Below are positions 1-5,103 of a stretch of 5,103 nucleotides of DNA, piece after piece; positions within the stretch are counted from its first letter, which is position 1, and each line of letters starts with the position of its first letter. The position numbers and the translations under genes are program-made. The notes beneath the pieces are model-generated. The model had not been told where the DNA came from and searched no databases. It worked only from the letters and a program-made list of their open reading frames with translations. The stretch spans positions 1 to 5,103 of the forward strand of contig JAHFBD010000170.1 of the NCBI GenBank assembly GCA_023250175.1. The letters are read 5' to 3'. The stretch is from Candidatus Melainabacteria bacterium (lineage in GTDB: Bacteria > Cyanobacteriota > Vampirovibrionia > 2-02-FULL-35-15).

Positions 1-1
1 A

Positions 2-526
2 GCAGTAGCTAGCGATCTTATTGTAATAGGCTCACCACGTGGAAGAGACTGGTCAGTATCTCGTGGTGTTTTAAGTAAACAAAGCTACTATCCTCATATG
101 GGCAAAATGAGAAGAGATTACCAGACTGATGCGGCCATAAATGCAGGCAACTCTGGCGGACCTGTTTTAAACATGAATGGGGAAGTAGTAGGAAATGCCT
201 CATGGAATGAGAATCCTGAAGCGGTGTTAATGACTCCAGATGGAAAAATGATGGCTGGTTTAAAGGTAAATGTTAAAGGAAATATAGGAATAAACTTTTT
301 AGTTGGAAATGGAGATATGGTTCGATCATATCTAAGCTGGGGATTTCAGCCAAAGAATTTAAAACAAGAAGATATAAACCATTTACTAATGCAAGATGTA
401 AAGGATCGCCCTGAGATTTTAGCTATACCAATGCCAGGAATATCTAATGGTATATTTGGGGGGAACTTAATACCATATCTCCATAGAGTTCATAAGATGG
501 ATGGATATGCATTTTCCCAAAAATAA
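2..526 (+). CDS. Trypsin-like serine protease, HtrA/Deg type (5' partial)
   Basis: This is the C-terminal part of an S1-family serine protease; the reading frame is open to the left window edge, so the true start, any signal peptide and the catalytic His and Asp are not visible. The 174 visible residues begin with a strand resembling the HtrA 'IGxPxG' segment (IGSPRGRDWSVSRGVLS, visible residues 9-25). The catalytic block QTDAAINAGNSGGPVLN follows, with the nucleophile Ser at visible residue 51 (codon 152-154). The segment GNIGINFLVGNGDMVRSYL (about 94-112) corresponds to the family's 'GIGFAIP' strand that closes the protease domain. Only about 60 residues remain after it, too few for a typical PDZ domain and without a carboxylate-binding GLGF-like loop, so this appears to be a PDZ-less protease. 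HtrA-type proteases usually act on misfolded proteins in the envelope; location cannot be judged here. The gene converges on the aconitase-like gene, with one base between the stops. Confidence 0.85.
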   Translation, partial: AVASDLIVIGSPRGRDWSVSRGVLSKQSYYPHMGKMRRDYQTDAAINAGNSGGPVLNMNGEVVGNASWNENPEAVLMTPDGKMMAGLKVNVKGNIGINFLVGNGDMVRSYLSWGFQPKNLKQEDINHLLMQDVKDRPEILAIPMPGISNGIFGGNLIPYLHRVHKMDGYAFSQK

Positions 527-527
527 A

Positions 528-3134
528 TTACAATCTATTTTTTTCACTAAACCATTTCATAAACTCTGGGACATTACCTTTGAATTGATCAATAAGTATT
601 TTCTTAAAGAGATTTGGTTCTGAGCCGGCTTTAAAGATTTCTATCTTATATGGTGTATCTAGCACATGTTCACACATAACTGTAAATTCAGCCCCATCTG
701 CTTTTTTCACCTTTACTTCTACATCTCTTTTATCTGAATCTAGTTTATCTAAGTTATAGATAGATATTAAATCACCACTTGTTAGCTTTGCTCTGTCACC
801 TGGATTTTTATAAGTAAGATATAAAAGCCCTTGCTCAATTGCATTTTCTCTGTGTATGGGAGCAAAACTTTCTCCAATTCCTACTCTGATACGTAAGTGT
901 CTTGGAATAAAAGCTGCGGCTTCTCTTGATGAACCTGACCCAAACAATTTTCCGCCAACCATTACAGAACCATTTGTTTTGACTTTATACTCTTTAGCTA
1001 AATTGTAATAGTACTGTGGATCTCTTTGTTCACGTAGTGCAATACTTTCAAAGAAACCAGGTTCAAGCTCTAGCAAATTCCCTCTTTTTGGAATGTACTT
1101 TACCCCAGCTGCTGATAGGTCATCCGTTGTAACATTGTCACCGAGTGTTAGTAAGATAGGGAGATTTTCAATTTTATCCAATGGCGTGTCGTACATATCA
1201 TCCGGTAATGCACTAATAGTATTTCCATCGTATAAAACTTCTATCTCCTTTCCTTTATCTTTTGGCGAAGGTAATATAAAAGCAGGTCTTTCTCCGTCTG
1301 GATTATTGAAATCATTTGAGACAATTGTGCTCAAATGCGCTTCACTGGTAGGATTAGTAAGTTTGATTTTTACTTCATTTCCAGTTTCGTCTTTTGCAAT
1401 AAATAACCTGTTTTGTGAATCGTAAGAATCAAATCTTCCACAAGCTGCTAAATACACCACTACAGCAGGACTTGCTAAATAAACCTGATCTACTTTTTCT
1501 TTATTGCCAGCTCGCCCCATAAAGTTTCTATTAAATGATCTAACACTTGCTGTATCTACTTCCGGAGCAAATCCCATTCCTATACATGGTCCACAAGCAC
1601 TATCTAATAAAATTAGATGTCCTTCTTTTATTAAATCTTGAATTGTTTTATTTGATTGAACAGAGAGCCACCCATCCCGTGAACCGTAAGTAACACTTAC
1701 AGGACCAGTGCGCTTTATTTTATTTGTAGCTAGTTGTATGTTTGCCCATACTGCTGCTTCAATATCATCTTTCCCAGAATGAGTACAACTCCCTATACTA
1801 CCTGAGGATATTTCCATACTAAGTTTTCTCTTGTCATATCCTTTTTTAACATCGATTTCCTGAATAGCCAGATTTATTAAAGTTTGTTCTGGAGTAACTC
1901 TTAGAACACTACCAGATTTTGATTTTACGCATTGTTCTACTTTCTTCTTATCTACTTTTCCGTCTGTTAGAAAGTCCTGATGCTTATTTAAGATCTCATT
2001 ATTTATGAAATCAATAACTTTTGGTATTTCATCCAGATAAAAAATATTTTTTGGATTACCTGGCATTGCAAGTGCTGGGTGTAGTTCATTTGATAAATCA
2101 TAGACAAGAACTTTGTCGTAATATTTCTCAGGATTTTCTAAAACTTCTTTATCCGGGGTTAAGTCTTTTAAATTTTTATTAACCCATTGTGCAAGGTCTG
2201 TTCTGTTTCTTGATTCTAAATACTTTACCACTTGCTCATCTGGTGGAAATACACCGGTTCCCATACCACCGTCTACAAGAGAGTTTGTAATTGAGCTTCT
2301 TCCTACGACAGAAACTGACTTTACTCCTTCTCCAAAAAACTCAATGTATGAACCATTTCCTTCATTTCCAAATAGTCTAATTATATCTCTGTTTAAAAGT
2401 TGTACTATTTGTTTTGGCTCTATTCCATCTGGCAGAGCACCTTTTAAGTGTACCCCTATAATCAAATTTCTGTCTACAGGCATAGGTAGTCCTGCAGCAA
2501 GTGATTTTGCAATGCTCCAGCCACCTTTTCCAAGAGAAAACATTCCCATTCCACCAGCAGTTGGAGTATGTGAGTCTGAACCAAATAAAACTCCTCCTGG
2601 CAAATCAAAATACTCATCGCTTACTCTGTGACAAATACCATTTCCTGGTAATGAAAAAATTATTCCTCTTTTACTTGAACTTGTTCCAAGAAACTTTATT
2701 CCTTCTTTATCCTGAATAATAGCTTCTTCCATACCATAGTCAACTTTTATATTGTGGTCATAGTAGAGAACGGTTAGTATATCTGTTTGCTCTCTTTCTA
2801 GAAGCTTAAACAAAAGCTCAGCTTGTAAAAGCAAAAGCTTGCCAGTAGCATCCTGAATGAGTAAAAGATCAGGCTTTAAATAAAGTATTGATCCTTTTTT
2901 GTCTGGACTTCCTGCTTCAAGATGTGCATACCAAATTTTTTCTGTTAGTGTGAGTGGTTTATTAACAACCCCGGCATGTGTAGTTTCACTAAAAAGCTTA
3001 GGGCGTGCATCTTTTACTTTTAAAGTAAAGTTTTTATCCTCTGGTGTATTAGGATATCCATCTAATTGTTTTCTTGGGTCATAAACTACTGGTTGTGGTG
3101 GTTTTGAAATTATTGGAAGTGATAATACTTTCAT
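528..3134 (-). CDS. Aconitase-superfamily hydratase (aconitate hydratase-like, single chain)
   Basis: Complete 868-residue protein, predicted to be a cytosolic [4Fe-4S] hydro-lyase that would isomerise citrate and isocitrate if it is a true aconitase. The order is that of mitochondrial aconitase: catalytic domains 1-3 (about residues 60-565) and a C-terminal swivel domain (about 655-845). Visible motifs are LTLTEKI (61-67), IQDAT with Gln94, DH at 126-127, GSDSHTP with Asp187-Ser188-His189, Cys450 in GSCTHSG, Cys514 and Cys517 in ACGPC, Arg536 and Arg541 in FNRNFMGR, Arg684, and GSGSSRE with Ser735-Ser736-Arg737. These match the cluster ligands and substrate-binding residues of the family. 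Oddities are Asp288 where the family has Glu (GAEIG motif), TTDD at 669-672 instead of TTDH, CTHS instead of CTNS, and a linker before Cys450 that is roughly 50 residues longer than usual. Start ATG 3134 is backed by GAGGT seven bases upstream. AcnA, AcnB and AcnD types fit less well. A homoaconitase-like or YbhJ-like substrate cannot be excluded. Confidence 0.9.
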   Translation of the reverse strand: MKVLSLPIISKPPQPVVYDPRKQLDGYPNTPEDKNFTLKVKDARPKLFSETTHAGVVNKPLTLTEKIWYAHLEAGSPDKKGSILYLKPDLLLIQDATGKLLLLQAELLFKLLEREQTDILTVLYYDHNIKVDYGMEEAIIQDKEGIKFLGTSSSKRGIIFSLPGNGICHRVSDEYFDLPGGVLFGSDSHTPTAGGMGMFSLGKGGWSIAKSLAAGLPMPVDRNLIIGVHLKGALPDGIEPKQIVQLLNRDIIRLFGNEGNGSYIEFFGEGVKSVSVVGRSSITNSLVDGGMGTGVFPPDEQVVKYLESRNRTDLAQWVNKNLKDLTPDKEVLENPEKYYDKVLVYDLSNELHPALAMPGNPKNIFYLDEIPKVIDFINNEILNKHQDFLTDGKVDKKKVEQCVKSKSGSVLRVTPEQTLINLAIQEIDVKKGYDKRKLSMEISSGSIGSCTHSGKDDIEAAVWANIQLATNKIKRTGPVSVTYGSRDGWLSVQSNKTIQDLIKEGHLILLDSACGPCIGMGFAPEVDTASVRSFNRNFMGRAGNKEKVDQVYLASPAVVVYLAACGRFDSYDSQNRLFIAKDETGNEVKIKLTNPTSEAHLSTIVSNDFNNPDGERPAFILPSPKDKGKEIEVLYDGNTISALPDDMYDTPLDKIENLPILLTLGDNVTTDDLSAAGVKYIPKRGNLLELEPGFFESIALREQRDPQYYYNLAKEYKVKTNGSVMVGGKLFGSGSSREAAAFIPRHLRIRVGIGESFAPIHRENAIEQGLLYLTYKNPGDRAKLTSGDLISIYNLDKLDSDKRDVEVKVKKADGAEFTVMCEHVLDTPYKIEIFKAGSEPNLFKKILIDQFKGNVPEFMKWFSEKNRL

Positions 3135-3141
3135 GTTTGTT

Positions 3142-3146
3142 ACCTC
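3142..3146 (-). promoter_or_regulatory. Shine-Dalgarno site of the aconitase-like gene
   Basis: On the minus strand GAGGT lies seven bases before the ATG at 3134 (cgaggtaacaaac then ATG). It is the clearest ribosome binding site in the window and supports the MKVLSL start. The nagB-like and nanE genes have no comparable match before their starts. Confidence 0.75.
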
Positions 3147-3182
3147 GTATTTCTTGATTTTATATAAATAACACTAGGTAAT

Positions 3183-3211
3183 ATTTTAGTTTATTTACAC
3201 TTTAATTTCAA
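3183..3211 (-). promoter_or_regulatory. Candidate sigma-70-type promoter of the aconitase-like gene
   Basis: Read on the minus strand, TTGAAA (3206-3211) is followed after exactly 17 bases by TAAAAT (3183-3188). Each box matches five of six consensus positions. Transcription would begin near 3176, leaving a leader of about 40 bases that contains the GAGGT site. The surrounding DNA is very AT-rich, so some chance matching is expected, but box quality, spacing and position all fit. Confidence 0.6.
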
Positions 3212-3220
3212 ATATTGTTT

Positions 3221-3334
3221 CTACCTACCGCTCGTTTCGCACTAATGCTCAACTCGCTCTTCCTTACATGGCGCTTTTTGGTGAATAAATCACACAAAAA
3301 GCTTATTTATGGTCTTATATATTTAGCTAGGTAG
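3221..3334. other. GC-rich intergenic block bounded by a 7-bp inverted repeat
   Basis: By my count bases 3221-3280 hold 30 G or C of 60, against 10 of 60 in 3151-3210 next door. The block starts with ctaccta (3221-3227) and the complementary taggtag occurs at 3328-3334, overlapping the stop codon of the nagB-like gene. Inside are two similar 11-mers, gctcgtttcgc (3230-3240) and gctcaactcgc (3247-3257), identical at 8 of 11 positions and 17 bases apart, plus the hairpin at 3273-3302. No open frame or tRNA fold is evident. It could be a small dispersed intergenic repeat or a decayed element; a single window cannot show whether it recurs in the genome. Confidence 0.35.
3273..3302. repeat. Imperfect inverted repeat / RNA hairpin downstream of the nagB-like gene
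   Basis: The arms gctttttggtga (3273-3284) and tcacacaaaaagc (3290-3302) form 12 base pairs with one bulged A at 3294 and a 5-base loop, ataaa. It lies 25-54 bases past the stop of the minus-strand nagB-like gene, where a 3'-end structure is expected. Neither strand has a clean T-run right after the stem, so it is not a textbook intrinsic terminator. It could stabilise the mRNA 3' end or act as a weak terminator. Confidence 0.55.
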
Positions 3335-4079
3335 TAATCAAATATTTACTAGCTGCTTTATCTAAAATGACTGTTAAATCTTTATGCAATACAAGAGCAC
3401 TTGCTGATGCTTTACTCATATTGACCTTACCATTTAAAGTAAGTGAAACAGACCTTGCCTTATCTTTTCCATATGCAATTAATAAAGCTTTTTTTGATTC
3501 AAGTATGTCCTTTATGCCAACAGTAATGCCTTTTAAATATTTAGCAGTGACAGATAAAGACAGAGATTTACTTTTTAGTTTTTTAGTTATCTTTGGGTGG
3601 AGATCTACCACTCTCATTTTTGAATTTAAGCTTGATTTTCCTGTAGTGTTATATGCAATGTGGGGATCGTATATGGGCCCTAATCCAAGAATTATTAAAT
3701 CAATCCCCTTATTTTTTTTAATAAACTTATATGCTTCTTTAATTATAAGCTTAGGATTTTTTGTACCGTCTATTAAAAAAACATTTTTAGGGTTAACTAA
3801 TTTTAATAATGGGTTTAACTCTTGTCTTACCTCATGATTAAAACTAATAAGTGAGTCTGGACTTGTTCCAAGGTTTTCATCAATTTGAAACAGCTTTACT
3901 TTTTTCCACTGGATTGGACTTTTAAGTACATCCCTTGATATTAATTTATACAAACCATCTGTTGTTTTACCAACCGCTAACCCAATTAATGAATCAGGCT
4001 TTTGCTTAACTTGTGCCTTTATTGTTTCAAATGCTTTTTTATCAACTAGAGAAGTTTTTTTTTCTATTAATAATTTCAT
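3327..4079 (-). CDS. Glucosamine-6-phosphate deaminase-like protein (NagB family, divergent)
   Basis: A 250-residue protein, close to the usual NagB length (E. coli 266), with the family blocks in order. These are the phosphate loop GLAVGKTTDGLY (33-44), FQIDENLG with Asp67 at the place of the ring-opening Asp72 of E. coli, SFNHEVRQEL (79-88), the active-site segment GLGPIYDPHIAYN (132-144), SSLNSKMRVV (149-158), the ITVGI strand (185-189), YGKDKAR (203-209) and the C-terminal SASALVLHKDLTVILDKAAS (225-244). NagB converts glucosamine-6-P to fructose-6-P and ammonia in the cytosol. Asp138 and His140 match the catalytic Asp141 and His143, but the motif has two extra residues before the Asp, Pro in place of the following Gly, and Thr145 where E. 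coli has catalytic Glu148. Activity or substrate may therefore differ. The gene is divergent from nanE, which supports an amino-sugar role. 6-phosphogluconolactonase is a related but weaker alternative. No clear Shine-Dalgarno site precedes the ATG. Confidence 0.78.
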   Translation of the reverse strand: MKLLIEKKTSLVDKKAFETIKAQVKQKPDSLIGLAVGKTTDGLYKLISRDVLKSPIQWKKVKLFQIDENLGTSPDSLISFNHEVRQELNPLLKLVNPKNVFLIDGTKNPKLIIKEAYKFIKKNKGIDLIILGLGPIYDPHIAYNTTGKSSLNSKMRVVDLHPKITKKLKSKSLSLSVTAKYLKGITVGIKDILESKKALLIAYGKDKARSVSLTLNGKVNMSKASASALVLHKDLTVILDKAASKYLITT

Positions 4080-4096
4080 ATTTGATATTTATTTAC

Positions 4097-4125
4097 TTGC
4101 ATTAATCGAGAAAAAAAACTATTAT
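4097..4125 (+). promoter_or_regulatory. Candidate promoter of nanE
   Basis: TTGCAT (4097-4102) is followed after 17 bases by TATTAT (4120-4125). The -10 box matches the sigma-70 consensus at five of six positions, the -35 box at only three. Transcription would start near 4132, about 24 bases before the nanE ATG. The -10 box sits inside the inverted repeat at 4117-4136. The spacer contains a run of eight A. I could not find an equally good promoter for the divergent nagB-like gene on the other strand. Confidence 0.45.
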
Positions 4126-4136
4126 GAACAATAGTT
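4117..4136. promoter_or_regulatory. Inverted repeat, candidate operator between the nagB-like gene and nanE
   Basis: The perfect 7-bp arms aactatt (4117-4123) and aatagtt (4130-4136) flank a 6-base centre, atgaac. The site is 37 bases from the nagB-like start and 19 bases from the nanE start, and it overlaps the candidate nanE -10 box. A dimeric repressor bound here could block nanE and perhaps the divergent gene. Regulators of this pathway such as RpiR- or GntR-family proteins are plausible, but none is encoded in the window. In AT-rich DNA a 7-bp palindrome can also occur by chance. Confidence 0.4.
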
Positions 4137-4155
4137 AATAATAAGATTATATTTT

Positions 4156-4848
4156 ATGATTGATCAATTAAAAAATAAAGTTATAGTTTCTGTACAAGCA
4201 GAAGGCAGTGAGCCATTAAATACCCCTGATTGTTTGCTTGCACTTAGTCAATCTGTAATTAATGGTGGGGCTGGGGGACTTAGACTATGTGGGATAAAAA
4301 GCATAATACACATAAAAAAAGAAATTTCTATACCAATTATAGGACTGACGAAAACTAATCCTACTCCAATTAACTGGCTTGAAAAGGTCTATATTACACC
4401 CACTATAAAAGATGTAAAAGATCTTATTAAAACAGAAATTGATTTTATTGCAATTGATGGAACAGGAAGACCACGAATTGATGATTCTACCTTGGAAGAT
4501 CAAATAGATCTTATAAAAAGTGAGGGGAAAATTGTAGTATGTGATGTTTCTACTTTTGAAGATGGTATGAATGCAATTGAGCTTGGGGCAGATATGCTTT
4601 CTACTACGTTAAGTGGTTATACAAAAGAAACCCGATACAAAGTAAATATTGGACCGGATTTTGATTTGTTAGCAGAGTTTATTGCTGAGTCTTCTATTCC
4701 TGTAATTATGGAAGGACGTATATGGTTTCCTCACGAAGTAAAAAAATCATTTGAAATAGGAGCCTATGCAGTTGTAATTGGCACAGCGATTACAAGACCG
4801 CATATTATAACTAAACGGTTTGTAAATGCTGTGCCAGTATTGGAGTAA
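4156..4848 (+). CDS. nanE: N-acetylmannosamine-6-phosphate 2-epimerase
   Basis: A complete 230-residue TIM-barrel protein, the normal size for NanE, which converts ManNAc-6-P to GlcNAc-6-P in the cytosol during sialic acid or ManNAc breakdown. Characteristic segments run the whole length: VIVSVQAEGSEPL (9-21), GGAGGLRLCG (37-46), IPIIGLTKT (59-67), YITPTIKDV (79-87), IAIDGTGRPR (98-107), VVCDVSTFEDG (127-137), STTLSGYT (149-156), GPDFDLL (166-172), IPVIMEGRIW (181-190), AYAVVIGTAITRP (203-215) and ITKRFV (218-223). Gln14, Arg43, Lys66, Asp130, Glu186 and Arg214 fall in the conserved active-site positions; Lys66 and the Glu of EGRI are the catalytic pair known in the Clostridium perfringens enzyme. 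The start fits the family, with the first beta strand directly after it. No strong Shine-Dalgarno site is visible. The gene is divergent from the nagB-like gene and converges on the partial gene at the right edge. No sialate lyase, ManNAc kinase or nagA is in the window. Confidence 0.93.
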   Translation: MIDQLKNKVIVSVQAEGSEPLNTPDCLLALSQSVINGGAGGLRLCGIKSIIHIKKEISIPIIGLTKTNPTPINWLEKVYITPTIKDVKDLIKTEIDFIAIDGTGRPRIDDSTLEDQIDLIKSEGKIVVCDVSTFEDGMNAIELGADMLSTTLSGYTKETRYKVNIGPDFDLLAEFIAESSIPVIMEGRIWFPHEVKKSFEIGAYAVVIGTAITRPHIITKRFVNAVPVLE

Positions 4849-4872
4849 TGTCAACTCGATTGGGATTGCCAC

Positions 4873-5103
4873 TTAGCCAATAGCAGGGACAAAGGCTTTA
4901 CCAATAAATGGCATTTTTTCATACCACTTTAAAACTAATTCATTATCTTTAATAAGTCTGTTATAAAGCTTTCTTAATTCAGGTTTATCACTGGTTCTTA
5001 AGACTTCAAGCGCTTCACAAAGCTGCGCTCCTACATTAGTGCACTCACTTAGTTTTGTCTTTTTACAATCAGCTATTTTTAAGCCCTCACTATCTGCTAA
5101 TTT
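4873..5103 (-). CDS. Unrecognised protein, C-terminal fragment (5' partial)
   Basis: On the minus strand a frame stays open from the right window edge to a TAA at 4873-4875, giving 76 residues without a start codon in view. I do not recognise the family. The fragment is charged, Lys- and Glu-rich and probably helical, with three cysteines (ADCKK, SECTN, QLCEA) in its first 30 residues and a basic-aromatic helix (KLYNRLIKDNELVLKWYEKM, residues 46-65), then a short hydrophobic tail ending FVPAIG. No transmembrane segment is evident. Its reality rests on the uninterrupted frame to the edge, a composition like a soluble protein, and a stop 24 bases from the converging nanE stop, which matches the tight packing elsewhere. 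It is too short to rule out a chance frame. Confidence 0.6.
   Translation of the reverse strand, partial: KLADSEGLKIADCKKTKLSECTNVGAQLCEALEVLRTSDKPELRKLYNRLIKDNELVLKWYEKMPFIGKAFVPAIG

Noticed and set aside
18..203. 61-residue minus-strand frame
   Set aside because: Antisense to the catalytic serine region of the protease, which is clearly the coding frame.
1093..1425. 110-residue open frame on the plus strand
   Set aside because: Antisense shadow inside the aconitase-like gene, with low-complexity Ser-rich translation and no recognisable domain.
2344..3084. Three shorter plus-strand open frames (2344-2631, 2501-2719, 2899-3084)
   Set aside because: All are antisense to conserved parts of the aconitase-like gene, and two of them overlap each other.
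528..3134. AcnB or the 2-methylcitrate dehydratase AcnD, both of similar length
   Set aside because: AcnB carries its swivel domain near the N terminus, whereas here it is C-terminal. The AcnA/AcnD N-terminal region and motif spacing do not match; the LTLTEKI and IQDAT segments point to the mitochondrial-type arrangement.
3221..3280. tRNA or tRNA remnant in the GC-rich block
   Set aside because: No acceptor stem pairing and no T-loop-like GGTTCGA motif on either strand.
3268..3288. Tiny plus-strand frame ATG to TAA coding for six residues (MALFGE)
   Set aside because: No ribosome binding site, far too short, and it overlaps the hairpin.
3367..3837. 156-residue open frame on the plus strand
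   Set aside because: It lies wholly antisense to the nagB-like gene, whose protein shows family motifs throughout; the antisense translation shows no recognisable motif.
3327..4079. 6-phosphogluconolactonase
   Set aside because: The IDEN, HIAYN and SSLNSKMRVV segments follow NagB more closely than the lactonase pattern (DERxVP, GxGxDGHTASLFPG).
4285..4503. 72-residue minus-strand frame
   Set aside because: Antisense to nanE; Asn/Phe/Tyr-rich translation typical of a shadow of AT-rich coding DNA.

Overview
The window comes from an AT-rich bacterium. Genes are packed tightly on both strands, use ATG starts and the standard code (Trp is TGG), and end in TAA or TAG. The genes do not fix the lineage, so I name no taxon. 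The visible genes are metabolic or protein-quality-control genes. I see no insertion sequence, phage gene, CRISPR array or RNA gene.

Layout from left to right:
(1) 2-526, plus strand: the C-terminal part of a trypsin-like (HtrA/Deg-type) serine protease. It carries the catalytic serine motif, but the rest of the triad lies off the left edge.
(2) 528-3134, minus strand: a complete, single-chain aconitase-superfamily hydratase of 868 residues with the mitochondrial-type domain order. The iron-sulfur cysteines and most catalytic residues are present, with a few unusual substitutions and a longer linker. Its stop codon lies one base from the protease stop. A good sigma-70-like promoter and a Shine-Dalgarno site sit upstream.
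(3) 3135-3326: an intergenic stretch of 192 bases. It holds the aconitase promoter, a block far richer in GC than its flanks, and a strong imperfect hairpin.
(4) 3327-4079, minus strand: a divergent glucosamine-6-phosphate deaminase (NagB-like) protein.
(5) 4080-4155: a 76-base divergent promoter region with a 7-bp inverted repeat overlapping a candidate -10 box.
(6) 4156-4848, plus strand: N-acetylmannosamine-6-phosphate 2-epimerase (nanE).
(7) 4873-5103, minus strand: the C-terminal end of an unrecognised protein that runs off the right edge.

The functional theme of the right half is amino-sugar phosphate catabolism. NanE converts ManNAc-6-P to GlcNAc-6-P. A NagA deacetylase, not in this window, would give GlcN-6-P. 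The NagB-like enzyme would convert that to fructose-6-P plus ammonia, feeding glycolysis. The two genes are divergent and share one short promoter region with a palindrome, which suggests co-regulation. The aconitase-like enzyme would act in or near the citrate cycle.

Nothing here amounts to a convincing new system. The points most worth checking are the altered active-site motif in the NagB-like protein, the variant residues in the aconitase, and the GC-rich intergenic block.
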